Below the pieces are notes generated by a model. The model was not told the origin of the DNA. It worked only from the letters and a program-made list of their open reading frames with translations, and ran no database searches. From G963677185 sp963677185 (GTDB lineage: Bacteria; Bacillota; Syntrophomonadia; Syntrophomonadales; Syntrophomonadaceae): a stretch of DNA of 64,000 nucleotides. The stretch's first letter is position 1. Each line of letters begins with the position of its first letter. Shown here one piece after another: positions 1 to 9,760 of this stretch. The DNA lies in the NCBI GenBank assembly GCA_963677185.1, contig OY781889.1, positions 3,100,001 to 3,164,000 on the forward strand, given 5' to 3'. The translations under genes and the position numbers were made by a program.

Positions 1-950
1 TCCGACAGCTTCCTGATTTCTTCAGCAACTACGCCGAATCCCCGGCCAGCTTCGCCTGCACGGGCCGCTTCGATGGCTGCGTTCAGTCCAAGCATCTTGG
101 TTTCCTCGGCTATCTGCTTGATAAAGTTAAGAATGCCGTTTATATCTTCGGACAGTTTAGCTATCTCCTGCACATTGGCATTGAGATTCTGCTCGCTGCT
201 GTTGATTTCAAATGCTGAAGCAGCTAATTCTTCGGTCGCGGCAGCAATCTGGCTCATGCCTTCATGCATGTTCACCGACATGTTCCGCACCTTCACCGCC
301 ATGCGCTTGGGAGTGGCAATACCGAAAGTGCCAATTATTTCGGTGGGATCCTCGTCGTCATACAACGGGAAATTGCCGACCAGACATACTTCGCCATAGA
401 CTGAAGCATCGATCTCTTTTACCATGGCCTTTCTTTCCCTGATGGTGATTGCCGCAACCCCGGTTTCCAGGAATTTATCTCCAACTTTAACCGCTGGCAA
501 ATCAAAGCGCTGATCTCCGTAGCGATGGGTAAACGCTTCTGTACTGGTAATATATATGAATGCTCCATCACTGAAAACCTGTGAAATTATCTGGGCTATG
601 GTGTCAAATGCAACTGCCAGTGGAGTCACCCGTCGAATTGCAACAATTAAAGCTCCGACAATTTCATTATTTTCTTCAATTGGCAGGGCGGTTATTTTCA
701 GGCGGCGCCCATAAACGCTGGCCGGAACCTTGTCTGTCAAAGTGGAGCGGGACTTCATGGCTTTGGCTGCGACTCCTTCAGGATTAACACTATCGCCTTC
801 TTTAAACACATTGAGCGGTGCCGAAGCGGAATCATACACCCATTCATAAACATCGCCCTTCACAACCGCCGCAAGAGCTCCTTGCGGGAAATTTTCAATA
901 AACATGGGCGCAAGCACCTTAAAAGCTTCTGCAGTAGATAAGTTAACCAT
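1..950 (-). CDS. Methyl-accepting chemotaxis protein, soluble, 3' end cut by window edge
   Basis: Chemoreceptor that would signal through CheW to a CheA kinase. The frame reads from an ATG at 950 to the window edge, about 316 residues, and the C-terminus is missing. The last part matches the receptor signalling tip: [18 protein letters not shown] followed by [10 protein letters not shown], the highly conserved hairpin that contacts CheW and CheA. The roughly 220 residues before it hold no hydrophobic stretch long enough for a membrane helix, so the sensor part looks cytoplasmic. It resembles the N-terminal regions of soluble clostridial receptors but I do not recognise a named ligand domain. 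It lies 91 bp downstream of cheW on the same strand, so co-expression is likely. Confidence 0.9.
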   Translation of the reverse strand, partial: MVNLSTAEAFKVLAPMFIENFPQGALAAVVKGDVYEWVYDSASAPLNVFKEGDSVNPEGVAAKAMKSRSTLTDKVPASVYGRRLKITALPIEENNEIVGALIVAIRRVTPLAVAFDTIAQIISQVFSDGAFIYITSTEAFTHRYGDQRFDLPAVKVGDKFLETGVAAITIRERKAMVKEIDASVYGEVCLVGNFPLYDDEDPTEIIGTFGIATPKRMAVKVRNMSVNMHEGMSQIAAATEELAASAFEINSSEQNLNANVQEIAKLSEDINGILNFIKQIAEETKMLGLNAAIEAARAGEAGRGFGVVAEEIRKLS

Positions 951-1041
951 TATTATTCCCCTTTCCCAATCACGATTTTATCCATATTTATACCTCTGTG
1001 GACGCTTGAACATTCTGCGCAGCGGTGTTCACATCAATATC

Positions 1042-1473
1042 TCAGTGCACTGCACAGACATGATCAATATCCAGCAAGATTACTATCTTGTTTTCCAGCC
1101 GGGCCACTCCCATTAGAAAATCCTGGTTGACAGCAACCGATAACTGCTCCGGCTCCACCAGTATGTCAGAAGACAGGGTCAAGACCTCTGATACCTCGTC
1201 AACTACCAGCGCCACCTTTTGATTATTGGCATCCACCACCAGAATCCGGCTGTTATCGGTTAATTCAGATGCCTGATTGATTAAAAACTTTTTAAGATCC
1301 ATGACTGACAAAACCATGCCCCTGATATTGGTTATCCCTAGAACGTAGTCCTGGGTCCTGGGCAGGTTCGTAATCGCTGGAACCCTTAGAATCTCCTGCA
1401 CCTGAGCAATCGATATTGCGTATTCTTCGCCGCCGACATAAAACTGTACTACTTGCATATCTGTTCCATCCAT
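1042..1473 (-). CDS. cheW: CheW-like chemotaxis coupling protein
   Basis: Adaptor that bridges chemoreceptors and the CheA kinase in the cytoplasm. The 143-residue product is a single CheW domain of normal length, with the typical start VVQFYVGGEEYAI, the central LGITNIRGMVLSVMDLKKF block (family: GxxNLRGxxxPVxDL) and the VVDEVSEVL segment. It sits between a receiver-domain gene upstream and a chemoreceptor gene downstream on the same strand. No cheA is in the window, so the partner kinase is either beyond the left edge or elsewhere. Family assignment is secure; which pathway it serves (motility or another chemosensory output) cannot be told. Confidence 0.92.
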   Translation of the reverse strand: MDGTDMQVVQFYVGGEEYAISIAQVQEILRVPAITNLPRTQDYVLGITNIRGMVLSVMDLKKFLINQASELTDNSRILVVDANNQKVALVVDEVSEVLTLSSDILVEPEQLSVAVNQDFLMGVARLENKIVILLDIDHVCAVH

Positions 1474-1563
1474 CTTTCAACCCTCCTGTAAATCACATTA
1501 CTTAACTAATTACTTAAACGGCCGATGCTTTTCCGTTACAACTCCTCTACCAAATAGTCGCCT

Positions 1564-1944
1564 TCAGGATAGTGAATCACCTTCCTTGCTCTCCGGCTTG
1601 TGAGCCGCCTTTTCAACCAGCTCGGCAAACTGATCCAAATCAATGGGTTTCAGCAGGCAATCGGCGCCAAGCTCGTTAACCTTCACCAGATCTTCCATGC
1701 ATTCGTCGTATGCGGTCATAAGAATAAACGAAGCCGCGGAATTTCTGCGGGTTTTCTTCAGCAAATCCATCCCTGACAGGCCATTCATATGAATATCAGA
1801 AATGATAAGGTCCATCTCCAGGAAATCTCTAACCATGGCTTCGCTGGCTGTATCCATTTCAGTAACGGAATGGCCGTGATCCCTTAAAAATTCCGCCAGG
1901 CAGATCCTGGTCTCATAATCATCTTCAATCAGTAGAATTTGCAT
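1564..1944 (-). CDS. Stand-alone response regulator receiver protein
   Basis: CheY-like single receiver of 126 residues with no output domain. Acidic residues at 8-9 (IEDDY), the phospho-acceptor Asp50 in LIISDIHMNG, the Thr of LMTAYD and the Lys of LLKPID are all present, so it should be phosphorylatable. It is followed by cheW (90 bp gap) and the receptor, which suggests a role in the same chemosensory circuit. It is separated from the upstream NtrC-type regulator by a good terminator at 1992-2015, so it is probably transcribed from its own promoter. The C-terminal tail (KPESKEGDSLS) is charged and likely disordered. Confidence 0.9.
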   Translation of the reverse strand: MQILLIEDDYETRICLAEFLRDHGHSVTEMDTASEAMVRDFLEMDLIISDIHMNGLSGMDLLKKTRRNSAASFILMTAYDECMEDLVKVNELGADCLLKPIDLDQFAELVEKAAHKPESKEGDSLS

Positions 1945-1991
1945 TTGCTTCTACCTCGATTTACAAATTATCTTTTGTCCTAATTAAACGC

Positions 1992-2015
1992 AAAAAGCGT
2001 GCCATAAGCACGCTT
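1992..2015 (-). terminator. Rho-independent terminator after the NtrC-type regulator
   Basis: Eight-bp stem AAGCGTGC / GCACGCTT with a 5-nt loop. On the minus strand it is followed by a T-rich stretch (complement of 1992-1996). It lies about 200 bp past the stop at 2211 and separates the kinase/NtrC pair from the receiver-cheW-receptor genes. Confidence 0.7.
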
Positions 2016-2210
2016 GCAAATTGATATTTGTGTCCTTTTATATAATACTGCGACGTTCAAACCGGTTCAATGCCGCATTACGGGCACGAAGCCCCGATGT
2101 CCTTTTCAGCTCGGTGTTAACATCTGGTCAGGATATTTGGCATTATTATTTGTCTATTCATATATTTACAGGACCTGCAGGACAGATCGGTTCACTAAAC
2201 GGTATAGGTC

Positions 2211-3686
2211 CTAACCGTTTGGTTCTTCTTGATTGGTATTTATATGGCGCAGGCGGCCTTCCAGAACCCGCCGGGATATCCCCAGGTACCTGGCGGCAGC
2301 CGTTTTGTTGCCATCATGTTTGCGCATGGCCCGGGTGATTATGCTGGTTATATGCTCTTCCAGAGGAAAGAAGCCATCAGGCAAGTCCCTGCCGCATTCT
2401 CTCAACAAATTGCTTTCATCTTCGCTGCGGAGCTCCCCTTCCAGGCTTAACCCCCGCCCCAGTCTCAGATGCACCGGCTCGATAAGGGTTTCGTCCCCGG
2501 AAAAAACCAGCCATTCCATAGCATTTTTGAGCTCCCGAACATTTCCCGGCCAGGAGTGGGCTTCCAGCATCCGCCTGGCATCGGAGCTGAAGGTCCTTTT
2601 CGCCTTGCCTTTTTGCCGGGTTAATTCGTCTACAAACATCTCAGCCAGAGGAACAATCTCATCCCTGCGCTCCCGCAGCGGAGGTATGTTAATAGATGCC
2701 ACATTAAGCCGGTAATACAAATCGGAACGAAACGCCCCCGAATCTACCAGCAGCGCCAGATCGCTATTAGTGGCGCATACAATCCGGACATCTGTGGCTA
2801 TTTTTTTCAAGCCGCCTACACGATAATATTCTTTCTCCTGGATCACTCTCAGTAACTTGGCTTGCAGCGGCGGGCTCAATTCCGATATTTCGTCCAAAAA
2901 CAGGGTTCCTCCACTGGCCAGATCGAATTTGCCTTTCTGGCCTTTGGGAATGCCGCCGGTGTAGCTGCCTGCCTCATAGCCAAAAAGCTCGCTTTCGAAC
3001 AGCGATGGCGACAGGGCGGCACAGTTAATGTCAATAAAAGGAGCGGTAGAGGGCGGTTCTCCATAGTGGATCAAGCGGGCCAGCACTTCTTTCCCGGTCC
3101 CGGTTTCCCCCTGTACAAGAACCGGAATGCTGCGGTCAGCATGCAAACGCCGCGCTTCACGAATTGCCTGGAGCATAGCTTCAGAAAAGGCCCCAATTAA
3201 GCCTATTCCCGACTGACGAATAAGAGCGTCTTTATAACGGTCCAGCTCATCCAGGGTATCCCTGGTGGCGGCAATTACGGCACTGTCAAATTCTCTGGTA
3301 AGCAACTGGTTCTCTCGAATAAGAGACTGGTGTTCGGCTACCCTTTCCACCAGCATGGCCATTTCTTCAACATTCAGAGGCTTGGTCATATAATCATAGG
3401 CGCCCAGCCGGAGAGCCTCGATCGCGCTATCCATGCCTCCATGCCCGGTAATAAATACCACATCAGCCTGGAAATTCGGTATCGCCTTGAAGTGCTTGAT
3501 AAGCTCCATGCCGCTCATGCCCGGCATGCGCAAATCAGTCAGTATCATGTGTATATCATTGCTGCGGTATATATCGATAGCCTGATGCCCGTCATCTGCT
3601 TCGATTACCTCATGTCCCAGCTCGGCCAGAAACCCTTTCAGGTTCATGCGTCCGTAAATATCATCATCGACAAGCAAAATTTTCAT
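2211..3686 (-). CDS. Sigma-54-dependent NtrC/AtoC-family response regulator
   Basis: Two-component transcription activator of 491 residues with the classic three parts. The receiver (1-120) has DDD at 7-9, phospho-acceptor Asp51 and Lys102. The AAA+ domain (about 165-400) has Walker A GETGTGKE (193-200) and Walker B LFLDE (263-267). The Fis-type helix-turn-helix ends the protein (NKTAAARYLGISRRVL). The loop that contacts sigma-54 reads GSYTGG at 240-245 rather than the consensus GAFTGA; the Thr-Gly core is retained. It is 76 bp downstream of the PAS histidine kinase at 3763-5691, its evident partner. The target promoters are not identifiable from the window. Confidence 0.95.
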   Translation of the reverse strand: MKILLVDDDIYGRMNLKGFLAELGHEVIEADDGHQAIDIYRSNDIHMILTDLRMPGMSGMELIKHFKAIPNFQADVVFITGHGGMDSAIEALRLGAYDYMTKPLNVEEMAMLVERVAEHQSLIRENQLLTREFDSAVIAATRDTLDELDRYKDALIRQSGIGLIGAFSEAMLQAIREARRLHADRSIPVLVQGETGTGKEVLARLIHYGEPPSTAPFIDINCAALSPSLFESELFGYEAGSYTGGIPKGQKGKFDLASGGTLFLDEISELSPPLQAKLLRVIQEKEYYRVGGLKKIATDVRIVCATNSDLALLVDSGAFRSDLYYRLNVASINIPPLRERRDEIVPLAEMFVDELTRQKGKAKRTFSSDARRMLEAHSWPGNVRELKNAMEWLVFSGDETLIEPVHLRLGRGLSLEGELRSEDESNLLRECGRDLPDGFFPLEEHITSIITRAMRKHDGNKTAAARYLGISRRVLEGRLRHINTNQEEPNG

Positions 3687-3762
3687 CGGTCACTCACCAT
3701 CCGTCCGTTAGCATGTGCATTAGCGGAACAGTTCCCGCTCGGAGCTCTGCGCAGATGCCCCC

Positions 3763-5691
3763 TCATTCTTGCACCGCCGCCGTGCCCTGATAAGCTGGAA
3801 AGTCAATAGTAAAAGAAGCACCGCCCGGCGGGCTGTTCCCGGCCCAGATATTTCCATTGAAACTGGATATAACCGACTGGGCAATAGCCAGTCCCAGACC
3901 CATATTATCACGGGCGGACTTGGTGCTGAAAAACGGCTCGAAGATCTGAACCAGGTTTTCCTCAGGTACACCCCGGCCGCTGTCGCCCAGCTGCAGAATG
4001 ATTCTGCCGTTGCGCAGGCTGGTTGAACAAGATACAACCTTCAGACCAGCCGGGCATTGATCCAGCTCGTTCATAGCATTTACCAACAGGTTGATGATCA
4101 CCTCTTCCAGGCGGTGAAGATTGCCCATCACATCGGGCAGTTCATTGGATAGATCCAGTTCAACCCTGATTTCATGGTTTGCGAGCTGTTGCCCCATAAT
4201 TTTCATAGCCCCGGTAACCGCCTCATTAACCGAAAAGGGTTCAAAATTACGGGTCTGGCTGGCGCTGGCAAAAGACCTTATGTGGTCAATAATTTCCGCG
4301 ACCCGGTTCACCTGCTGAGATATGCTGCTGATTTTATCTATTGCCTGGCCGACATCAAAGGCCCGGCCCCGCTTGTGCCAATATAGCATGGTATCGGCCA
4401 GAAGCTTAATCGCATTCAAAGGCTGGGCAATCTCGTGGACGATTCCCGCGCTCATGGCGCTGAGGGAAGCCATCTTTTGAACCCTGGCCATTTGTTCCTT
4501 GAGTGCTTCCTGTTCCTTTCGGAACCTCACCTGTTCGGTCTGGTCAGTGAAGATGCCTACATAGACCTCTCCGCCTCCCGGGCCTTCGCTGACCCTGGAT
4601 ATGGAACCCAAAGCGACCATCTTCTCTCCGTTTTGCTTGAACCCTTCGATCTCCCCGCGCCAGGGAACCAGCTCCTTATAGCGAATAGCCTTGCCATCTT
4701 CAGTTTGGACACCGTTCGGCCAGAGCAATGAATCTAGAATATTGCTGCCTATCATGGTATGGGCAGCGCCTTCGATGATGCTGCACCCGGCGGGATTAAT
4801 ATCTAATATTTTACCGGTTTCATCGGTTACAATGATTCCTTCAACGGTGTTGGCATAGATGCCAGCCGCAAGTTGCAGGCCTTTTTCCGTTTCGATGCGG
4901 TATGAATAATCCCTCAGCGAGCAAACCATGCCGGTTATCGTATAGTCATCTTCAATAATCGGCGCAGCGACAGCTTCCAGCCATATATAGTGCCCTTGCT
5001 TGTGGATATGGCGAAAGATCATGGCCGGTACTTCCCACCCACTCATCAGGCACTGGTAGGCGTAATATACTATATTGCGATCCTCCCGGTGAATCCGGGT
5101 TAAAAAAACCACGCCCCTCAGATCGTCCGGTTCAAAGCCCAGCATTCTCCGGCAGGAATCGCTGGTAAAAACATAGGCGCCGTTTATATCCAGTTCGCAT
5201 ACAACATCGCTCATATTTTCAGTTAGACGGCGAATACGCTTTTCATTTTCTATAATTATGCGCTCGGTGTTTTTCGATTCGGTAATATCCCGGATCGTTT
5301 CCAGCACCCCGACTGATTTGCCTTCATTATCCTTCAGCAGGCTGGCTTTTGCCCACAGGTGCTTGCCCGAGTGGGGCACCGTGTTCTCCGTTTCGGCACT
5401 GCTGCGCCCCTCATGCCAGTGAATATCCTCATACTGACAGGTTTTCTCCATTTCGGGATTCAAAAGCAAATCAGCCAGAATGGGCTTGTTCTGGTGATAT
5501 ATGGCGTGGCCGTGAGCATAGCCACCCTGGCCGATGATATCTTCTGGAGCAACGCCGGTTAAATCAGTTATAGCTTGATTCCAAATAATAACCCGGCCTT
5601 CATTATCAATGGCAAATGTAGGATCAGGAGATGCGTTGATCAGATAGTGGAGAAAAGATTCGGAATGCAAAAACGGGACCTCTACTGGCAT
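3763..5691 (-). CDS. PAS-domain sensor histidine kinase (NtrB type)
   Basis: Likely cytoplasmic sensor kinase of 642 residues. Three PAS-like regions follow one another: about 12-140 (NASPDPTFAID start), 150-265 (ENMSDVVCELD) and 278-395 (NTVEGIIVTD). They are followed by a short coiled linker, a HisKA domain with the phospho-acceptor His419 in VHEIAQPLN, and a HATPase domain with the N box (NLLVNAMNE) and G boxes (DSGRGVP, GLGLAIA). No membrane helix is visible, so the signal is probably cytosolic (redox, ligand or gas). It is transcribed just ahead of the NtrC-family regulator, forming a standard kinase/activator pair. Confidence 0.94.
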   Translation of the reverse strand: MPVEVPFLHSESFLHYLINASPDPTFAIDNEGRVIIWNQAITDLTGVAPEDIIGQGGYAHGHAIYHQNKPILADLLLNPEMEKTCQYEDIHWHEGRSSAETENTVPHSGKHLWAKASLLKDNEGKSVGVLETIRDITESKNTERIIIENEKRIRRLTENMSDVVCELDINGAYVFTSDSCRRMLGFEPDDLRGVVFLTRIHREDRNIVYYAYQCLMSGWEVPAMIFRHIHKQGHYIWLEAVAAPIIEDDYTITGMVCSLRDYSYRIETEKGLQLAAGIYANTVEGIIVTDETGKILDINPAGCSIIEGAAHTMIGSNILDSLLWPNGVQTEDGKAIRYKELVPWRGEIEGFKQNGEKMVALGSISRVSEGPGGGEVYVGIFTDQTEQVRFRKEQEALKEQMARVQKMASLSAMSAGIVHEIAQPLNAIKLLADTMLYWHKRGRAFDVGQAIDKISSISQQVNRVAEIIDHIRSFASASQTRNFEPFSVNEAVTGAMKIMGQQLANHEIRVELDLSNELPDVMGNLHRLEEVIINLLVNAMNELDQCPAGLKVVSCSTSLRNGRIILQLGDSGRGVPEENLVQIFEPFFSTKSARDNMGLGLAIAQSVISSFNGNIWAGNSPPGGASFTIDFPAYQGTAAVQE

Positions 5692-6052
5692 GTGGATAGC
5701 TCCTTTACATATCGGCCCAGTATATCAGGCTGTGATTCAGGCACCAGCGCATTCTTGCTTGATTACGCCGACGCATTTTAATAAATTATATCACTATTTT
5801 GGTTCGATTTTAGTGTGCAACAGGTTTATTAAGCAGGTGAATTTACTTTCAAACCAGCCCGCGTACAGCCTGGCAATTCGAGACTGTCTCTCCAGATCTG
5901 GCGGCAACTGTTTATGAGCGGTGGCAGCCTGATCGATCATAAGATGGCCTGCAAAATGATATAATCTTTTTGTGGCATATCATAACTTGACGGTGTGCCA
6001 CTTCGAGAAGCACTCAGTATAACAGGCTTTGCCTGCAATAATCGGAGGCCAG
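5692..6052. other. Divergent intergenic region between the kinase and dnaE
   Basis: This 361-bp gap separates two divergent genes. A TATAAT hexamer at 5960-5965 could be a -10 for dnaE, about 90 bp upstream of its start, but there is no convincing -35 at the right spacing. A short dyad GTGGCA / TGCCAC (5972-5977 and 5996-6001) lies just downstream. No gene or RNA was recognised. Confidence 0.4.
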
Positions 6053-9000
6053 ATGCATTCACCTTCTTTCGTTCATTTGCATAATCATTCTGAATACAGC
6101 TTGCTGGATGGCGCTTGCCGGGTAAAGGAACTGGTCAGTCACGCTAAAAGCCTGGGCATGCCGGCAGTGGCCATAACTGACCACGGAGTGCTGTATGGAG
6201 TTATTGATTTTTATAAAGAAGCCCTGAAACAGGGTATAAAACCAGTGATTGGCTGCGAGGTTTACGTGGCTGCCCGCAGCCGCTTCGACCGGGAGGCACA
6301 CCTGGACAGCGACCAATACCACCTGCTGCTGCTGTGTCAAAACGAGACCGGCTATAAAAACCTGGTCGAACTGGTCAGCCAGGCATATATAGAAGGGTTT
6401 TACTACAAGCCCCGGGTCGACCATGAACTCCTGGCCCGGCATAGCGAAGGCTTAATCGCACTCACCGCCTGTCTGGCCGGCGAGGTTCAGACTCACCTTA
6501 TCAAAGGCCAGTATGAAAAAGCTCGTGATATTGCAGGACGCTACCAGGACATCTTCGGAAAGGGCAACTTTTACCTGGAGGTGCAGGATCACAATATACC
6601 TGAAGAAAAGCTGTGCAATCCCTACATGTTCACCATCGGCAAAGAGTTGAACATTCCGGTGGTTGCCTCCAATGATATTCACTATTTGAAGCAGGATGAC
6701 GCATCCGTTCAGGATGTGCTGCTATGCATTCAGACCGGCAAAGTGGTCACCGACCAGAACCGCATGCGTTTCCCAGGAAACGAGTTCTATATGAAGACCG
6801 GGCTGGAAATGCAGGCCCTGTTTCCCCACAATCCCGAAGTGCTGGCCAATAGCCTGGAAATAGCCGAGAAATGCAATATCAAGTTTCATTTCGGCGATTT
6901 TCTCCTGCCCTATTTTGATATACCGGCCGGATACACTCCAGAAAGCTACCTGGCGGAACATGTCTGGTCAGGAACGCCCCGGCGCTATCCCAGCGGCGGC
7001 GAAGCGGTCCAGGCGCGCATCGAACACGAATTATCCGTAATCAACCAGATGGGCTTTGCCAGCTATTTTCTAATCGTTGCCGATCTGGTCAACTGGTCCC
7101 GGAACAATGGGGTCCCGGTCGGTCCGGGGCGTGGTTCGGCTGCGGGCAGCGTTGTTTCATATATTCTGGGTATAACCAATATTGATCCCTTGAAGTATGA
7201 CCTGCTGTTCGAGCGCTTTCTGAATCCGGACCGGGTAAGCATGCCTGATATTGACATCGATTTTTGCTTTGAGAAACGCGACCGGGTTATCCGCTATATC
7301 ATCGATAAATACGGGGAAGACAAGGTCAGCCAGATAATAACCTTCGGCACTATGGCTGCCCGTGCAGCAGTACGCGATGTTGGCCGTGCTCTGGACGTTC
7401 CCTACGGGCAGGTGGATCGTATCGCCAAAATGATTCCAGCGGAGCTGGGAGTCACCATTGATCGGGCCCTGACCATTTCTCCAGAGCTCATACAAACCTA
7501 TGAAACTGATTATAACTCCAAACGCATCATTGACTATGCCCGTGCTATCGAAGGAATGCCCCGCCATGCTTCAGTTCACGCCGCCGGGGTAGTCATCGGG
7601 AAAGAGCGGTTAAGTTCGCTGGTCCCCCTGCAAAAAATGAGCGACGGCCATATCGTCACTCAGTATGCCAAGGAAACTGTTGAAGAAATCGGCCTTTTAA
7701 AAATGGACATCCTGGGCCTCAGAACCCTTACTGTAATTGACCGCACCGTGGGCATTCTTCACAAGACCCGGGGAATCAGCCTGGATATCGACTCGCTGCC
7801 ATTGGACGATCCCGCGGTTTTCGATCTGCTTTCATCCGCCCGAACCGTCTGCGTATTTCAGCTGGAAAGCAACGGACTGCGCCAGCTGCTGCGGGAAATT
7901 AAACCCAATTGCTTCGAGGACATTATCGCTATAATTGCCCTCTATCGCCCAGGCCCCTTGGGCAGCGGCATGGTGGAGGATTTTATCAACCGCAAACACG
8001 GCCGTGCCGCCATGGAGTACATGCATCCCTCCCTGGAGCCGATTCTTAACGAAACCTACGGGGTTATTCTGTACCAGGAACAGGTCATGCGCATTGCCAA
8101 TGACCTGGCCAATTTCAGCATGGCAGAAGCTGACGGACTGCGGCGCGCCATGGGCAAGAAAAAAGCCTATGAGATAACGGCCCAGCGTGACAAATTCGTA
8201 TCGGGGGCAGGAGCAAGAAACATCAGCTCCGAAGTATCCACCCGTTTATTCGATTTGATGGAAAGCTTCGCCGGATACGGATTTAATAAAAGTCATTCGG
8301 CCGCATATGCGCTCATATCGTATCAGACAGCATATCTCAAGGCACATTATCCCGTGGAATTCATGTGTGCCTTCCTATCTTCGGTAATCGATCACCAGGA
8401 CCGGGTGGTGTTCTACCTGAAGGAATGCAAAAACGCGGGCATCCCCATCCTGCCTCCGGATATCAACGAGAGCTTTGAGAATTTCACGGTGGCCGGCCGC
8501 TCAATTCGCTTCGGACTGGGTGCCATTAAAAACGTGGGGATGGGAGCGGTAGCAGCGATTGTGGAAGCTCGCCGGGACGGGAAGTTTACCTCGCTTTTCG
8601 ATTTTTGCCGACGTTCCGACCTGCAGCAGCTAAATAAAAAAGCCCTTGAAAACCTGATCATTGCCGGCTGTTTTGACAGTCTGGGGGTTCCCCGCCGGGA
8701 AGCCCTTTCTATGATGGAGGCAAGCGTCGATTTGGCTGGACGCATACGTGCCGAGGAGAACTCCTGGCAGGGTTCCTTGTTTGGCGAGGCTGTTAGTTAT
8801 GACGAACCGCGCCCGCTTTTGAAAGGCGAATTTGCCCCTGAAGAAAAACTGCAACGTGAAAAAGAGGCACTGGGATTCTATGTTTCCGCTAACCCGCTGG
8901 ATAGCTTCCGGGAAGCCGCCAGCCTGTTGCGCACAATTGAAATAGCCGATCTGGAACGGATGAACGCCGGGGACACCCTGCGCTTAACCGGCATGGTGGC

Positions 9001-9445
9001 GGGGCTCAGTAAGCGCGTAAGTAAAAAGGGCGAACCCTATGCGCAATTCCACCTGGAGGATTACAGCGGGCGCATACTGGCCATGGTCTTTTCTTCAGCA
9101 TATAATAAATACGTCTCCAATTTGGAGCCGGATCTCCCCGTTCTGGTGGAAGCACACCTGGACCGCCGGGATGAAGACAGCAAAATAATAGTTAAGGCCT
9201 TGCGCCCGCTCAGTGAACAGATTCGAGAGCTCCATCTGCGGGTGGGCAATGGCCAGAACGGCAACGGTGGAATGCAGCAGCTGGTTGATATACTGACCCG
9301 CTATCCAGGTTCGACCGAAGTCATTTTGCATCTGCCCAACCGGAAGATTATCGCCATGGATGAAAAATTCACCATCCAGCCCGGGCAGGACATTCGCGAT
9401 GAACTGGCGGGGCTTTACGGCCGTTCCAATGTCTGGTTCAATTAG
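6053..9445 (+). CDS. dnaE: DNA polymerase III alpha subunit (DnaE, PHP-containing)
   Basis: Replicative polymerase subunit, 1130 residues from the ATG at 6053. That start has a GGAGG 5 nt upstream and places the PHP domain (VHLHNHSEYSLLDG) at the N-terminus, as in the family; the frame opens earlier at a TTG without a ribosome site. PHP metal-type motifs (HxH, ITDHG) occupy the first 260 residues. The polymerase catalytic acidic motif PDIDIDF is near residue 399 and the third Asp lies in LLKMDILGLRTL near 550. A helix-hairpin-helix region and a C-terminal OB fold (about 945-1035) follow. Length and layout fit the DnaE1/DnaE3 types of Firmicutes. It is followed after 69 bp by mtrB. Confidence 0.97.
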   Translation: MHSPSFVHLHNHSEYSLLDGACRVKELVSHAKSLGMPAVAITDHGVLYGVIDFYKEALKQGIKPVIGCEVYVAARSRFDREAHLDSDQYHLLLLCQNETGYKNLVELVSQAYIEGFYYKPRVDHELLARHSEGLIALTACLAGEVQTHLIKGQYEKARDIAGRYQDIFGKGNFYLEVQDHNIPEEKLCNPYMFTIGKELNIPVVASNDIHYLKQDDASVQDVLLCIQTGKVVTDQNRMRFPGNEFYMKTGLEMQALFPHNPEVLANSLEIAEKCNIKFHFGDFLLPYFDIPAGYTPESYLAEHVWSGTPRRYPSGGEAVQARIEHELSVINQMGFASYFLIVADLVNWSRNNGVPVGPGRGSAAGSVVSYILGITNIDPLKYDLLFERFLNPDRVSMPDIDIDFCFEKRDRVIRYIIDKYGEDKVSQIITFGTMAARAAVRDVGRALDVPYGQVDRIAKMIPAELGVTIDRALTISPELIQTYETDYNSKRIIDYARAIEGMPRHASVHAAGVVIGKERLSSLVPLQKMSDGHIVTQYAKETVEEIGLLKMDILGLRTLTVIDRTVGILHKTRGISLDIDSLPLDDPAVFDLLSSARTVCVFQLESNGLRQLLREIKPNCFEDIIAIIALYRPGPLGSGMVEDFINRKHGRAAMEYMHPSLEPILNETYGVILYQEQVMRIANDLANFSMAEADGLRRAMGKKKAYEITAQRDKFVSGAGARNISSEVSTRLFDLMESFAGYGFNKSHSAAYALISYQTAYLKAHYPVEFMCAFLSSVIDHQDRVVFYLKECKNAGIPILPPDINESFENFTVAGRSIRFGLGAIKNVGMGAVAAIVEARRDGKFTSLFDFCRRSDLQQLNKKALENLIIAGCFDSLGVPRREALSMMEASVDLAGRIRAEENSWQGSLFGEAVSYDEPRPLLKGEFAPEEKLQREKEALGFYVSANPLDSFREAASLLRTIEIADLERMNAGDTLRLTGMVAGLSKRVSKKGEPYAQFHLEDYSGRILAMVFSSAYNKYVSNLEPDLPVLVEAHLDRRDEDSKIIVKALRPLSEQIRELHLRVGNGQNGNGGMQQLVDILTRYPGSTEVILHLPNRKIIAMDEKFTIQPGQDIRDELAGLYGRSNVWFN

Positions 9446-9514
9446 TTCAGAATAGCTTCGCATCCGGTTACAAACCAGTATGCCGGCAATAATAACCTTA
9501 AGGAGGTTGAAAAA

Positions 9515-9745
9515 TTGGAAAGAGAAAACTGGTCAGACGACTATGTAGTGATTAAAGCCCTTGAAAACGGGGTAACCATCATCGGTCTCACCCGCGGCAA
9601 GGAAACCAAATTTCACCATACCGAAAAGCTGGACCGTGGAGAGGTCATGATAGCCCAATTCACCGAACACACTTCTGCAATCAAAATCAGGGGACGCGCA
9701 GAAGTCCAGCACCGTTATGGAACCGTCGTCAGCGAAAACAGCTAA
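9515..9745 (+). CDS. mtrB: trp RNA-binding attenuation protein TRAP
   Basis: Seventy-six-residue protein closely resembling Bacillus TRAP, an 11-subunit ring that binds tryptophan and then GAG/UAG repeats in leader RNA to stop trp gene expression. Conserved blocks are [46 protein letters not shown]. The Lys-x-x-x-Lys-x-Arg RNA contacts of the family are recognisable around KFHH-EK and KIRG. The start codon is TTG at 9515, chosen because AGGAGG sits 8 nt upstream at 9501-9506. It lies between dnaE and pyk, with only 15 bp to the pyk start, so it is probably in one transcript with pyk. No trp gene or anti-TRAP gene is in the window. Confidence 0.93.
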   Translation: MERENWSDDYVVIKALENGVTIIGLTRGKETKFHHTEKLDRGEVMIAQFTEHTSAIKIRGRAEVQHRYGTVVSENS

Positions 9746-9760
9746 AGGCTGGTGGTGGTT

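Noticed and set aside
3330..3809. Plus-strand frame of 159 codons within the kinase/regulator region
   Set aside because: Antisense to two clear signalling genes with no domain.
5996..6001. A dnaE operator made of GTGGCA / TGCCAC
   Set aside because: The arms are only 6 bp and 18 nt apart; chance is a good explanation.
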